This document shows positions 6,173 to 17,072 of a DNA stretch of 47,281 bases, piece after piece (position 1 is the stretch's first letter; each line of letters begins with the position of its first letter). The translations under genes and the position numbers were made by a program. Below the pieces are notes generated by a model, which worked only from the letters and a program-made list of their open reading frames with translations, ran no database searches and was not told the origin of the DNA. Source of the DNA: a virus; the IMG/VR virus record IMGVR_UViG_3300042861_001127, positions 1-47,281 of that record; one strand, given 5' to 3'.

Positions 6173-9100
6173 TCATCGAACGCTTCGGTCGATTTTTTCT
6201 CGGATTCTTGCGCGGATCCGTTCGGTGTCCTGGCTGATAACTCTGATCGCTTGGTCCGGCGTGACTGCCAGCAGTTGCGGCCCTTTTCGCAATACGTACT
6301 CGCGATACTGCTGACCAACCTCTCGTTGGTAGCGGTAGAACTCTTCAGGGGTCATCTGACGGCGCGTGCCGTTTTCGCTGACCTTTGCAGCTGCCGAAGG
6401 CGAAGGAAGAAACACTCCACGCTCCGACAGAGTGGCCAGCGTATTCCAAGCGGGATCATCCTTGCGGGTTTTGATCCAGCGGCTGAACGGATGTTTCATC
6501 ATCTCCACCGGTTCACCCAGGACGTTGACCATGGGACCGGCTCCGATGTCGCGTCGAAGCATAGGCACCTGCTGGAGGAAGTACTCGGAGCCCAGCTTGG
6601 CTTGGTAATACTGCGGATCGAAGTACGTATCGACCTGCTTGAGTATGTTCGGGATGAACGATCCAGCAAGGCGACCAGCCCAGCGGGAAAGGTCCTTGTT
6701 GACCAAGTCGTCGGCGTTGTACTTGTACGCGTTGGTCATTCCGACGAGTTCAGTAAACGCTGAGATGGCAGGTGAATCGGTGAGCACAAACATCCCGGCC
6801 TGGGCGGCATCCTTGAACTTTCCAAGGATTGCATCTCGATTCCATTCCTTCGGGTTGTGCAGCTGGTGATCGCGAAGCTCCCCGATGGCTGCAAGGCCCA
6901 TAGCAAACGGCATCTGCCGGTAGCTGATGAACTTATCTCCGATGCGGATGGAATACGGTTGGCGACCTTGAGCAAGTAGCTGCCGTTTCTTGTCCGGATC
7001 GAGTGATCGGTAGGACCCAGTGATGTCGATGTTGCGATCCTCTTCCTTGTCATCATCACCGAGGAACAGGGCGCCCGCCATGGCCATCAGAGCAGTTCCA
7101 ATGGAGGCCTTCATCAACAGGAGCTTCCGCTCGTTGTCGCTGATCTGGTAACCGAACGGTTTGTTGATCCGGCTGGAGTTGCTCATGTAGTACCGAGTGA
7201 ATCCCCACGGCAACCAGTCGATGCTGCTGTTGGTCGCGTTGGCCGCAAACCGCAGGAACGCCAGTCCGGTGACCATCTTGACGCCTGGGTACTTCTTCTC
7301 GGCTTGGTTGAGCCATTGGTAGAAGAGACCGACAATGCCAGTCGGGTCCTGCTTAAACGCGGCTTGGCGGGCGAGTTCCTTCGCGTCGATCAGGATCTCG
7401 GACGGGATTCTGGCTTCTAGGATTTCACGAACGCGCTGGTTCACGCGCTCGGCGGGAAGCCCTTCGGACTCAGCCTTCTCTCTAGCCAGTTGCACGTCAG
7501 AAGCGTCTGGAATGAGGAACTCCCGGATCTGCTTAGTGTCTCCACCACGGGCAATGATCCACGCCTTCATGGCTTCGTAGTTGGAAGTCACGGCAACATG
7601 GTCCATGGCGTCCATGAATCGGGACACGAAACGCAGATTGCTGATCGCCTTGAGCGCCATGTTGTCCGAGTCCTTCAATGCTTCGAGCGTGCTGGTCGGG
7701 CGCTCGGGATCGAAGTTGATGCCACGGAACATCTCTCCCCTGGCAAAGATTGCCGGCACATCCTTGAACGATCGGCGCATACCATCGAGCCATGCAGACG
7801 CGATGTAAGGCGCAGCAGTAGGGCTTTGCACGGATGCAAGGCCGGCGTTGATCATGCTGTTGATGATGCCGGTGCCCTGCTCGACAGCCGTAGTCAGACC
7901 GGACAACACGGATCCGTACCAGTAATCCATGATGATGTTGCGAGCGCGGATACCGCCCTCTCGCTGCATCAGCTGGTACATCTCTTGGATGATCTTGTTT
8001 CGGGCGGTGCCACCGGTCCTCTGGGCGCGTTGCGCCATGTCGGAGATCTTCTGGGCAGTCTCGCCATTGATCTGAGCCACCCCAAACTTCGGAGCGATGG
8101 CGTTGCGGAACGCATCAGCGGCCGCTTCAGGATTGGTGAGCAGACCGAGGTTAGCCCACTTAATAATGTTCGGAATGGAGTCGTAGATCTTCTTGCGAAC
8201 CTTCTCCTTAACCTCAGGCAGTTTGACCTGTTTTTTGAACTCCTCTCGAACGATCTTGTTGCGCTCTTTCTCGAAGGCGTTGCCAAGCAGGTTGGCGAGT
8301 TCGATCTGGCCTGCACGGCTCAGCGTTCTGAGGATCGGATGCTCGCTGATCACGTCGAGCAAGATGCGCTTGTAGTTCCCCTGCTTGTCCAAGCTGGAGG
8401 TCATTATGTCCTCCCAGGAAACACCAAGCTCTCGGCGAGCCTGCTTGAGTTCGCGAGACACGACGTTGTCGGCGATCGACAGTGTAGACCGGATGTTGGC
8501 GATTGCGCGCTTGGAAGCGTCCAGTAGCCAGCGGCGGATCTGATCGGATGAAACCTCAGGGAACGGGATCTCCTTCTGCCGCTCGTTGATCAGGTTGTAA
8601 TAGGTCAGCGTAGGAGTCAGGTAGTCGATGTCGCTGATCATCGCTCGACGCGCCTGGCCGCTCTGACCGAAGTCCTGGGCGCCACTCTGGGCAGCGACCT
8701 CACCGATCTTGCGCAGCAGGTAGACCCATCGCTGTTGGTCGATCGGATTACGGAACGATGCTTGAACTCGGGCGGCAGTGCGCTCGATCAGTTCGCCAAG
8801 GATGGTCTGCTGAAGGGCCGGCGTGATACCGAACTGAGTGGCTCGGTTTCCGCCAGTGGCAGCAGTGAAGGCCTCTTCGATGTCGTCTCCGTACTGATCG
8901 ACCCATTCGCGGGCAGCGGCTTTGCGCTCCGCGTTGGTCTCGCGAACGATGCGCCCCTGGAAGAACCCAGCAGACGGGCGGCGGCGTTGACCAGCGGCAG
9001 CGCGAGGCGGCTGAACCTCTCGTTGCTCAAACGCGCCAGTACCTGGAGTCTCGAATGCGCCTTCGATCAGCTGGCCGATTTCAACCTCGGCAGCGGCGAA

Positions 9101-12100
9101 GTCCGTGTTCGCAGGAGCGTTCTCGCGCACATACTGGATCGCAGCCTGACGCGCTTGAACAATGTCGCGGGTCTTGATGTAGACCGCACGCGCAGCCCGG
9201 AGCGCCAGATTGATCACCGCCAGCGGAATGGCAGCCGTGGATTCGTAGGAACCCTGAGGGCGGGTCGCTTGGATTGCTCGGTTCAACAGGTTCTCAACCT
9301 TGTCGTACATCAAACGACCCAGGTCGGGATTGATCTGTTCAGCCAAAGACATCAGAGACGGCGCATCGGCCGCATCCATTGTGCCTACAAGGAATGATCC
9401 CTTCTGAACGAGGTTATCGGGGAAAAGGCGCTGGACGCTGGGATTAGACCAAACCGGCCGTAACGCATTGCCAGCCCGGATGCGAACCTCGTACTTGCCA
9501 CCACCGAGAGGCTTGATTCGGAGTAGTTCAGCTGCCTTCGCGCCCTCACTCTCGCCCTTAGCGAAAATCTCGGTGCCTCCCCTCAGAAGCGAGATGGCTT
9601 CCTCTCTGGGAACCCGAATGTCCTTCACCTTCCGCTCAGGCGTGAAGTTCGCCGGCATCAAGATGCCAGTCTTCCGCTTGCCGGTGTTGGTCGTGTAGAT
9701 GGTGATCTTCGGGCGAACCTCAGATGCGCCACGTGCTCCCTGGAAACCCTTCAGGAGGTTGCCGGTCACGACGTACCGCTGATCGGTCGTCTCCGTTGTG
9801 GTCTGCCATTCTTCAGCGGCGTTGGAGACTTGTTCGCCAAGAGAAGACGCACCCTCGGCGCCTTCCGACATCGACAGCGGCATCGAAGCACGCGAGCGCA
9901 CCATGTTGCGCATCAAGAGCAGCTGGTGATCGGACGGACGCGTGAAGTTGCCTGGGTCATTCGACTTGAGCTTGAGCCCGATCGGGACCGCGACGTAGCC
10001 AAACTGGTTTTTGAATGCGCGACCAATCTTCTGATACGCCGAGATAACCATCTGTCGGGTTTCCTCGAACGCATCCTTCACGGATTGGATCTGCGCAGGA
10101 GTAACCTCCTTGGCTTCCATGGCAGCAACACGCTGTTGCTCGAAGGCCCGGCTCTGCTTGATCCACCCCTCGGCGATAGCCTTGGTCGTAGCCCGATTCT
10201 TGGCAGCCTCTTCCGTAGCGGCTTCGTAGGTTGGGGGAGCCTTCGGTGGCTTGATGGAAACACGCTCCATGACAGAAGGCCCGTCAAACGGAGTGGTTCC
10301 AGTTCCAGGGGTAAACTCCGAGGACTCAACCGTTTTGGCTCGGAGATCATCGACGTTCGCCTTCAGCGGGTTCTCGCCAACCTCATCGAGTGCGCGGATG
10401 CGGTCAGTGTAGAGTTCCGAGATGTCGCGCCAGAGCTTGGCCGCGTAGTCATCCGGAAGGATTACAAAGTAGCCCGTGGCCGATCTGGCGAAGTCGCCAC
10501 CTTCGTCGATTCCTTCTTCAAGCGGAGGAAGGCTGAAGTCCATCTGGTCAACGATCTCAGGATTGGATTTCAGGACGTTGTAGACCACGTCATCGCCAAT
10601 CGAGTTAAAGATGTCAGCGACCAGGCCTTCGTTTGCGGTGAGATCCGATTCAGTGTCCGCAGACGTGTTGGCATTCAGCGACGCCATCTTGCGGCGCAGC
10701 AACACCATGAACCGATTCTCAGCAGCCAGCGAAGAGGATAGAACCACGTAACGCGGCAGGCTGGTCTGACCAAAACGCATGATGCGCCCGAGCATCTGCA
10801 TGAAGTCGTTGATGTCCGGGGCAGCCTGCCCAACGATCATCACGCGGCGCCGCTGGTCTTTGAACTTCGGATCAGTATGCGCGCTGGTTCCAGTTGAGCC
10901 CGACTTGTTGACCAGGATGGCGTCGAGACGACCGTTGTTGAAGTCGTCCAAGACCACCCGTCGATCGCGCTTTTTCCTCGGGACAGAAGTCGCCTTGCCA
11001 TCAGGCGTGGTGACGATCTCCGTGTTTCGTCCGGTGATTTCGTCGATGGAATAACCCGCCTGCTGAATGCGGTTCTTTATGAAGTCGATGGGAGAGATCG
11101 GCATATCGCCAAAATCACCACCTTCGATTTCGTCGCGAATATCTTCGTACTGCTGGCGAGCATCATCCGGAAGCTCGTCAGGCGTGATTTTGATTGTGGT
11201 CTTCGTGTCGGCCGCTTTGTCGCGGACGGTGACCTCAAGCAGTTTGTCCAGCTGGCGAAGCAGTAATCCCTTGTACGAAACATCGTAACCCTCTTCCTTC
11301 AGGGTTTCGATCGGACCTTCCATCGTGTTGTTGATCGCGATGAACGGCTTCTCATTTCCCTTGAGCGTTTGGATCGCGTTGTCTGCAATCGCTTTGGCCT
11401 TCAGAGACAGGATGTACTGCGTCGAAAGGTTGAACAGCTGACTTCCAAAATTCGTGGATGAAACGCTGACCTTCTCTTCCGATGCGCGGGTCTGGTTTTC
11501 CGCGTTCTCCATCTTCTTAGCGACCTTCGAGACCTTTTTACTGAAGCGCAGGATCTGCTGGAGAAAGTCCGTGTACACATCGGCAAGCTCGCGCTCGCGC
11601 TCTGCGTTGTCGGTAGACGTGACGAAATCAAACGGCACTCCACCCCAGTTCTGCTCACGGCGCACGAACTCGCCGGATTCAGCGAGCATTGAGGTCAACG
11701 CCTGTTGGAGCGCCAAACCGCCGCTGTCCAGCAACTCGGTCATTTCAGTCGGGCGCAATCCAGCGCGCTGCATCAACGTCTTGAGCGCGTAGAGCCCGAG
11801 ATTGTCAGGCCGCTTGGCGAATGTCGCAGATGCGAAGTACGCGCCCTTGGACTTGGGCAGCACTTGGTCAAACCGGATGTTCGTGTCGGAATTGGCTCCG
11901 GCCGCAAGGTGGGCTTCGTCCAGCACGAAGATCGCGTTAGGAGCGATGCGGGAGAGCGCCTGCCAGATCGGACCAAACGGTTTGGCAACGCGCTTGGATT
12001 GGCGCTGACGCCGTTGCTTGGCCACCTCCTTGAATCCCTGCGGAACGTCAGCCTTCAGCTGGTCGTAAGTTGTGAAGAACGCGTTGGATCCGGCCGGAAG

Positions 12101-15100
12101 TTCAGCTGTGTCGTTGATCTTGGCCAGTTCCTCACGGGCCTTCGTGGCGGTTCTGCGCACCTTTACGGTTTCGCCGGTAGATGCCAGGTAATCGACATTG
12201 CTGTTCGTTACATACGGCCGAATGCTCGTCTCTCCGATCGCCGGAAGATCCCGGCCGGCCATGTCAGAATACAGAGTGGGCTTGGCAGTGATGAACACCG
12301 GAGTAAGCCCATTCAGACGGGCATACCGCAACACGGCAGCCACAGTGCGGCCCTTACCCACACCGGTCTGATCTGAGTTAATTAACGCCGAACCGCGTTC
12401 GATGTTTCGGATTGCTAATCCAGCAGCGTCAATCTGCGCGGCTGACATCGTCTTAAACAGCTGGTCCTTGGTCATTTGCAGCCGGTTGGCGACGTACTCG
12501 TCGATCGGCATCTTGACCTCGGCCTCCAATTCGCGGAGGGCGCGTTCGGTGGCGTCTGCGATGTTTGAGGGGCTGACCAACCCGGTCTCCGCGTTCTTGC
12601 TCTGGCTCTTGTAGGGCTTGGTCCGAGCCTCGGACATCACCTCCGGCTCTGCATCTGTTTCGGGCTCGACTGGGATTTCGGGCTCCGTCGGCACCGTGGC
12701 TTGGTCGATGGCATCAATGACGCCGGTGGCCTGGGTTCGATTGAGATCATCCAACCCTTCGACGGTGTTGGCGGTCTCCTGCCAGATGGCCAGAAGCGAT
12801 CGCTTGAGCTTGTCCCAGATTTCAGGGAGATCAGCGCGCACCTGCGAAGCGAATTCGGCAAACGTGCGGATGCCGGCCTTCACGTACAACGCAGCCATGC
12901 GGGCGCCGATCACGATGATCTCGGGATCAACGCCCATGCCGACGCCGCCGAGCTTCTCGCGCAGCTGCTTCTTCAGCGCCTCCAGTTGCGCCTGATCTTC
13001 CGTCGATAGCTTTGCCGTTAGTCCGGGCCTTGCGGTAGGCGGGTTAACCACAGGTTCAGGCCGTCCACCCGCCACGACTCCAGCTGCTCCTGGTTGTTGG
13101 ACTGCGGCCGCTGGCTCAACCACTGGTCCAGCTGCCGTCGGTTCACTTGGAGCAACAGGTCGTTGTTCTTGAACACTTGGTACAACTGGTCCGGGTCCAG
13201 GAACAGGCTGCTCGACAGGTGTAGGTTCTGCCCGCTGTCCTTGAGGTACGATTTCAGGACGCGCAGGCGCTCCTGGAACGCCTCCGGGTTGTTCTCCACC
13301 TCCTGCAACTGCTGGCTCCACAGCTGGGAGATTTCCGACGCCAGTTGCTGCTGGTGTGACAGGGGTTGTGACTTTCGGTTTGCGAGCTTCATTGATCAGC
13401 GGTTTGAGTTGTGCCCAGCTGTTGTAAACGCGAGGTGCTGAAATCCACGGACGAACCAATCCCCCTTGGGCAGCGGGAGGGGTTGATCGTTTTCCGTCGA
13501 TTACCACAATATCAACCGGCCATCCCGCACCCATCTTGGAGTACATTCCCCCGTCGATGGTGAAGAAGTCGGTAACATTGAACCGATTAAACAGGTCAAG
13601 GTACTCAGCCCGTTCGTAGGATTTGAGCCGGTTTTCTGGAGTTCCCAACTTGTTGGACTGCGATCCAGTCTTGGATCCTAAGATCAGCACGGCCTTTCCG
13701 TTGGGGGCCATGGCTTCGAGCGTGTTCAGCGCAATAGCAAGGTCGATGCTCGATGTCTGCGCCCGCTTGATGCTGCTCCTGAAAAGCGGGAACGACTCTT
13801 TCTGGCCTTCGATGAATCGAGCGCCAAACGGAGGGTTGATAATAACGCGATCCGGCTGAGCCGAATCCAGTGAGTTGAAGAACTCCTGGCTCACCGCATC
13901 GAGCCCGGTCGCAGGCTTGCCGATGAAACGCTCCAAGCGGGTGCGGCGATTCGGGTCCAACTCGTTGGCAAGAATGTCCTGCTTGGTCGGATCCGACGTG
14001 ACCAGAAGCATTCCGTTGCCAGCAGTCGTCTCGGCCACGCGTTGACCTCCCTCTACATCCGCCAGAATGCCAGCCAGATAGGCCAGGGGCGGCGGGGTCG
14101 AGTAGGCCTGCGCAGTTTTGCTGGACGCAGTGCGAGTCCCTAACTGCGGCTGCTCCTCGTACCGTTGAGTTAACTTATCGTAGGTCTCGTTTGGATCCAC
14201 TCCGGCCGAGCGGTCTTCACGAACGGTCTGGGCCGTTGCCTCAACAATCTGCGATTCGAGTTCTTCTTCGGCCGCTTTCTTGGTCGGCTCAACCAGCTTA
14301 GGTGCAGGAACCGGGGTCGGTTCGGCAGGGGGAAGCGCAGACGCCGCTGGAGAGATTTCCTCCGGAGGACGGATTAGCTCTTCTGGTACGATCGGCGCTT
14401 GGGTTTCGGTTCTTGCTCCTTCGGGAGGTCGCCCTCCTTTATCCACTTCTGGCAGTCCCACTTGGACTTCGGGTTGCGGCTCTTCTCCGCGAAGCAGGCC
14501 TTCATCTGGGCCTTGTTCTTGAACGGCACTGGGTGTGAGGGGTTGGGGTTCGGGTTGTACGGTCGCTTCAGTTACAATTGGTGCAATCGGCTCCGCCGGC
14601 GGCGCAATAGCCTCCTCAACAGCGGCAGAGATCGTGGGCTCAGGCTGGATCCGAATCGGACCAGACGGCGGACCTCCGGCGTTGATGCCACCAAGCTCTT
14701 CTGCAATGTCAGGAGTAAGCTCATCTTCGATCCCAGCCACGGTGGCGTTAGCACGCGGTAGAGGATTCGTAGGATCACCTCCAAGCGATTCAGCCGCAGC
14801 ATTGGCTAGTTTGGCATTAGGCCGTGAACCAACGAGACCGCCGACAATTCCTCCAGATGCGGCCCCAATGAATCCAGCTTGAGCTACACCATCGAGCCAC
14901 CCGCGTTCCGGATCGTACACTGCTGCGGCAGCAATGTTTCCACCGAACTGCTCAGCTGACTCTTGGACGCCCTCGGTTGCTAGCGCTTCTACCGCGCCTC
15001 GGACACGTTCGGCGCCAGTAACCCCAAGGAACTTCCTTTGGAACTTGGCAGACTGAGGAACCAACCTCTCGGCAAGTCTTTCCCCGATGCCTCCGATTCG

Positions 15101-15874
15101 GCCGGTGACAAAACGCTTGGCTACCTTAGGCGCTGCGCCCAGCAAGCCCTCGGTGACAGCGCCAATGGGAGCGGTTGTGGCGAATGCCAGATTCTTTTTC
15201 TGCTCGCGGCGGTCTTGAAGATCCGCAGCGAGATCGTACTGCTGGTTGGCTAGCGCCTCAGCAATACGACGGTTGATCGTAGCATCAGCCTCTTCGGCTG
15301 CTGACTCACCTGATTGAAGTCCGTAAGAGATGGCGGCCCCCAAGGGAGCGGCCGGACCAGCAATTACCGCAGCTGGAAGTGTAGAAACCGTGCTTCCGAT
15401 ACCGCCCATGATTTGAGCGGGAATCGACTCTCGGACGCCAGGGAGGCCAGGATAGGTTTCCTTTCCAAACTCTTGGACGGCCTGGCCAGCGCGGTAAAGC
15501 GGCTCCTGTTCCAAGGGCACTTCGGCAGTCTGCTCAATCTTCCTTCCGGTGTACGGGTTGACCGTTGGCGGAGGAAGAAAAGTGGCAACACGGGCTGCTC
15601 CCTTGAGGGTTCCTCCAATTCCTTCCAACGCCCCACGCGGCAACTCGGAAAGAGTGTTGAGCACGGTCTCGACCGTGCCGAACTCACCAGCGCGGAACTT
15701 GGCTGCTTCCAGCTGCTCAGTTTCGCCAGCCATTTCTTGCTGACGTCGCTGGATTAAATTCTTCCGAATTTGATCCCGGTTTTGCTTTACGAAGTCGAAA
15801 GCCTGTTCTTGGGTGTAATCTTCTGGGAAAACTACGGTTCCAAGCTCCGTTCCAAAATCGACTTCGATGGGCAT
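6173..15874 (-). CDS. Giant polyvalent ejection protein with DNA methyltransferase and Strawberry-notch-type helicase domains
   Basis: 3233 aa, one fifth of the genome. The start MPIEVDFGTELG is followed by an Ala/Gly-rich region with hydrophobic patches (to about 350) and a Pro-rich linker. An N6-adenine methyltransferase follows, with a SAM-binding ETTAGNGMLL near residue 615 and catalytic NPPF near 678. A second Pro-rich linker follows. The SF2 helicase of the Strawberry-notch class has GVGKGRTVAAVL near 1170, DEAH near 1313 and MLGRIMRFGQ near 1690. The long C-terminal half is helical, with LAFLRFAANATN near 2875 and a hydrophobic segment near 2930. The architecture resembles DarB of phage P1. 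It sits last in the tail operon, where T7-like phages encode gp16, so it is probably packaged and ejected. No break or frameshift seen. Confidence 0.88.
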   Translation of the reverse strand: MPIEVDFGTELGTVVFPEDYTQEQAFDFVKQNRDQIRKNLIQRRQQEMAGETEQLEAAKFRAGEFGTVETVLNTLSELPRGALEGIGGTLKGAARVATFLPPPTVNPYTGRKIEQTAEVPLEQEPLYRAGQAVQEFGKETYPGLPGVRESIPAQIMGGIGSTVSTLPAAVIAGPAAPLGAAISYGLQSGESAAEEADATINRRIAEALANQQYDLAADLQDRREQKKNLAFATTAPIGAVTEGLLGAAPKVAKRFVTGRIGGIGERLAERLVPQSAKFQRKFLGVTGAERVRGAVEALATEGVQESAEQFGGNIAAAAVYDPERGWLDGVAQAGFIGAASGGIVGGLVGSRPNAKLANAAAESLGGDPTNPLPRANATVAGIEDELTPDIAEELGGINAGGPPSGPIRIQPEPTISAAVEEAIAPPAEPIAPIVTEATVQPEPQPLTPSAVQEQGPDEGLLRGEEPQPEVQVGLPEVDKGGRPPEGARTETQAPIVPEELIRPPEEISPAASALPPAEPTPVPAPKLVEPTKKAAEEELESQIVEATAQTVREDRSAGVDPNETYDKLTQRYEEQPQLGTRTASSKTAQAYSTPPPLAYLAGILADVEGGQRVAETTAGNGMLLVTSDPTKQDILANELDPNRRTRLERFIGKPATGLDAVSQEFFNSLDSAQPDRVIINPPFGARFIEGQKESFPLFRSSIKRAQTSSIDLAIALNTLEAMAPNGKAVLILGSKTGSQSNKLGTPENRLKSYERAEYLDLFNRFNVTDFFTIDGGMYSKMGAGWPVDIVVIDGKRSTPPAAQGGLVRPWISAPRVYNSWAQLKPLINEARKPKVTTPVTPAATGVGNLPAVEPAVAGGGEQPGGVPGAPARPEIVPQGQRAEPTPVEQPVPGPGPVVPSVQEQRPVAPSEPTAAGPVVEPAAAVQQPGAAGVVAGGRPEPVVNPPTARPGLTAKLSTEDQAQLEALKKQLREKLGGVGMGVDPEIIVIGARMAALYVKAGIRTFAEFASQVRADLPEIWDKLKRSLLAIWQETANTVEGLDDLNRTQATGVIDAIDQATVPTEPEIPVEPETDAEPEVMSEARTKPYKSQSKNAETGLVSPSNIADATERALRELEAEVKMPIDEYVANRLQMTKDQLFKTMSAAQIDAAGLAIRNIERGSALINSDQTGVGKGRTVAAVLRYARLNGLTPVFITAKPTLYSDMAGRDLPAIGETSIRPYVTNSNVDYLASTGETVKVRRTATKAREELAKINDTAELPAGSNAFFTTYDQLKADVPQGFKEVAKQRRQRQSKRVAKPFGPIWQALSRIAPNAIFVLDEAHLAAGANSDTNIRFDQVLPKSKGAYFASATFAKRPDNLGLYALKTLMQRAGLRPTEMTELLDSGGLALQQALTSMLAESGEFVRREQNWGGVPFDFVTSTDNAERERELADVYTDFLQQILRFSKKVSKVAKKMENAENQTRASEEKVSVSSTNFGSQLFNLSTQYILSLKAKAIADNAIQTLKGNEKPFIAINNTMEGPIETLKEEGYDVSYKGLLLRQLDKLLEVTVRDKAADTKTTIKITPDELPDDARQQYEDIRDEIEGGDFGDMPISPIDFIKNRIQQAGYSIDEITGRNTEIVTTPDGKATSVPRKKRDRRVVLDDFNNGRLDAILVNKSGSTGTSAHTDPKFKDQRRRVMIVGQAAPDINDFMQMLGRIMRFGQTSLPRYVVLSSSLAAENRFMVLLRRKMASLNANTSADTESDLTANEGLVADIFNSIGDDVVYNVLKSNPEIVDQMDFSLPPLEEGIDEGGDFARSATGYFVILPDDYAAKLWRDISELYTDRIRALDEVGENPLKANVDDLRAKTVESSEFTPGTGTTPFDGPSVMERVSIKPPKAPPTYEAATEEAAKNRATTKAIAEGWIKQSRAFEQQRVAAMEAKEVTPAQIQSVKDAFEETRQMVISAYQKIGRAFKNQFGYVAVPIGLKLKSNDPGNFTRPSDHQLLLMRNMVRSRASMPLSMSEGAEGASSLGEQVSNAAEEWQTTTETTDQRYVVTGNLLKGFQGARGASEVRPKITIYTTNTGKRKTGILMPANFTPERKVKDIRVPREEAISLLRGGTEIFAKGESEGAKAAELLRIKPLGGGKYEVRIRAGNALRPVWSNPSVQRLFPDNLVQKGSFLVGTMDAADAPSLMSLAEQINPDLGRLMYDKVENLLNRAIQATRPQGSYESTAAIPLAVINLALRAARAVYIKTRDIVQARQAAIQYVRENAPANTDFAAAEVEIGQLIEGAFETPGTGAFEQREVQPPRAAAGQRRRPSAGFFQGRIVRETNAERKAAAREWVDQYGDDIEEAFTAATGGNRATQFGITPALQQTILGELIERTAARVQASFRNPIDQQRWVYLLRKIGEVAAQSGAQDFGQSGQARRAMISDIDYLTPTLTYYNLINERQKEIPFPEVSSDQIRRWLLDASKRAIANIRSTLSIADNVVSRELKQARRELGVSWEDIMTSSLDKQGNYKRILLDVISEHPILRTLSRAGQIELANLLGNAFEKERNKIVREEFKKQVKLPEVKEKVRKKIYDSIPNIIKWANLGLLTNPEAAADAFRNAIAPKFGVAQINGETAQKISDMAQRAQRTGGTARNKIIQEMYQLMQREGGIRARNIIMDYWYGSVLSGLTTAVEQGTGIINSMINAGLASVQSPTAAPYIASAWLDGMRRSFKDVPAIFARGEMFRGINFDPERPTSTLEALKDSDNMALKAISNLRFVSRFMDAMDHVAVTSNYEAMKAWIIARGGDTKQIREFLIPDASDVQLAREKAESEGLPAERVNQRVREILEARIPSEILIDAKELARQAAFKQDPTGIVGLFYQWLNQAEKKYPGVKMVTGLAFLRFAANATNSSIDWLPWGFTRYYMSNSSRINKPFGYQISDNERKLLLMKASIGTALMAMAGALFLGDDDKEEDRNIDITGSYRSLDPDKKRQLLAQGRQPYSIRIGDKFISYRQMPFAMGLAAIGELRDHQLHNPKEWNRDAILGKFKDAAQAGMFVLTDSPAISAFTELVGMTNAYKYNADDLVNKDLSRWAGRLAGSFIPNILKQVDTYFDPQYYQAKLGSEYFLQQVPMLRRDIGAGPMVNVLGEPVEMMKHPFSRWIKTRKDDPAWNTLATLSERGVFLPSPSAAAKVSENGTRRQMTPEEFYRYQREVGQQYREYVLRKGPQLLAVTPDQAIRVISQDTERIRARIREKIDRSVR

Positions 15875-15875
15875 A

Positions 15876-17069
15876 TCAGAGTTCTTCAGGGTTCTCGCTG
15901 TCCGGCTGGCTTAGAATGCGGCTCAATTCTTCCGGCGACAACGTAATTGGTCCGGAAGGTGCGGCCTGCGGCACTTGGGGCGCGACCATCGGAGCAGCCA
16001 ACGGTGCGGCGGTTCGAGGCAGTGCGCCTTCCATAACCTGACCTATGGTAAATCGCTTGACGCGCTGGGCTGCGGCTTCAGCGCGGTTCTTGGGCTTGGC
16101 TTCTGCGGGTAAACCATAAATTTCACGGCGTAGAGCGCGTTCTCCTTCCAGCCGACGAGCGGCTTCTTCAGGGCTGATTCCCGATGATTCTCCTATGAAG
16201 CCACCCACGTCTTTGCGGACCTTGAAGTTGCCAGCCTCGTCTTGATAGACGTTCACATCATCAACGCGCTTAGCCCGAAGCGTTTGAAGATCCTTGAGAG
16301 CCGCGTCAATGTCATCAAACAGCCCCGGCTCCTTCTCAGGCTTAGCCAACAGCGATGCCTCGTAAGCGCGAGCTTCTTCAGGAGTTCCTTCAAACTTCCG
16401 TTTACGACCCTCTGGTCCTTCTTCGATGATAATCTTTGGCCCCTTCACCGCCGCTGCCCTCGGGCTGGGTCCAACGTAGGCGTACCTGTTGCCACCGATC
16501 GTGGTCTGAGGGTACTGGGACAGGTCTTGTTGCCCCTGGAGAATCCCAGCTGTGGTCGGACGGCCTAAGATTTGATCTTCAACGGCACTCGGAAGTTTTA
16601 CCAACCCGCGACGTGCTAGCGCATTTTCGTAGGTTGATTCTCGTTGCAACCGACGAGCCAGCCCTTGGTTTAAGGCGGTTTTGTACTCGGGGCTTTCAGT
16701 GATTTCCGGTGCCAGCGGTTCGTTGACGTTGAACTCGCCAGCACGGGCTCCGAGGGCGCTGCGAAGCTGTTGGGTTTGAAGGCGTTGATCCCGCTTCAAA
16801 GCCGATTTCGCGTAGTCGGGTTCGCCCTGAGCGTCCAAAACAAGGTCCTGACCAAACTGTCCTGCGGCAGCATCGAGACGTGCTTTGATCCGTTCGCCCA
16901 ACGCAGCCTGCCGTTCTTGCCCAAGCTGGTTGTAATACTCCTGCCGGATGCGCGCCTCTTCCTGCCGTTGCGCAATGGCTTCCTCACGCGCCTGGCGCTG
17001 ATTTGCCAGCTGCACGCCCTGGAGATACGACTGCCCGATGTTTTCGAGTCCTGAGAATGGGTTTGCCAT
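15876..17069 (-). CDS. Probable internal virion / ejection protein, coiled-coil rich
   Basis: 397 aa, no recognised family. The N-terminal 100 residues are Gln/Arg/Ala-rich helix (LQGVQLANQRQAREEAIAQR) typical of T7 gp15-like core proteins. The middle holds YAYVGPSPRAAAVKGPKIII, then another helical region (SPEEAARRLEGERALRREI) and a Pro/Ala-rich tail. It lies between the gp14-like gene and the giant gene with 1-3 bp spacing. Assignment as an inner-core protein rests on context and composition. Confidence 0.7.
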   Translation of the reverse strand: MANPFSGLENIGQSYLQGVQLANQRQAREEAIAQRQEEARIRQEYYNQLGQERQAALGERIKARLDAAAGQFGQDLVLDAQGEPDYAKSALKRDQRLQTQQLRSALGARAGEFNVNEPLAPEITESPEYKTALNQGLARRLQRESTYENALARRGLVKLPSAVEDQILGRPTTAGILQGQQDLSQYPQTTIGGNRYAYVGPSPRAAAVKGPKIIIEEGPEGRKRKFEGTPEEARAYEASLLAKPEKEPGLFDDIDAALKDLQTLRAKRVDDVNVYQDEAGNFKVRKDVGGFIGESSGISPEEAARRLEGERALRREIYGLPAEAKPKNRAEAAAQRVKRFTIGQVMEGALPRTAAPLAAPMVAPQVPQAAPSGPITLSPEELSRILSQPDSENPEEL

Positions 17070-17072
17070 AAA

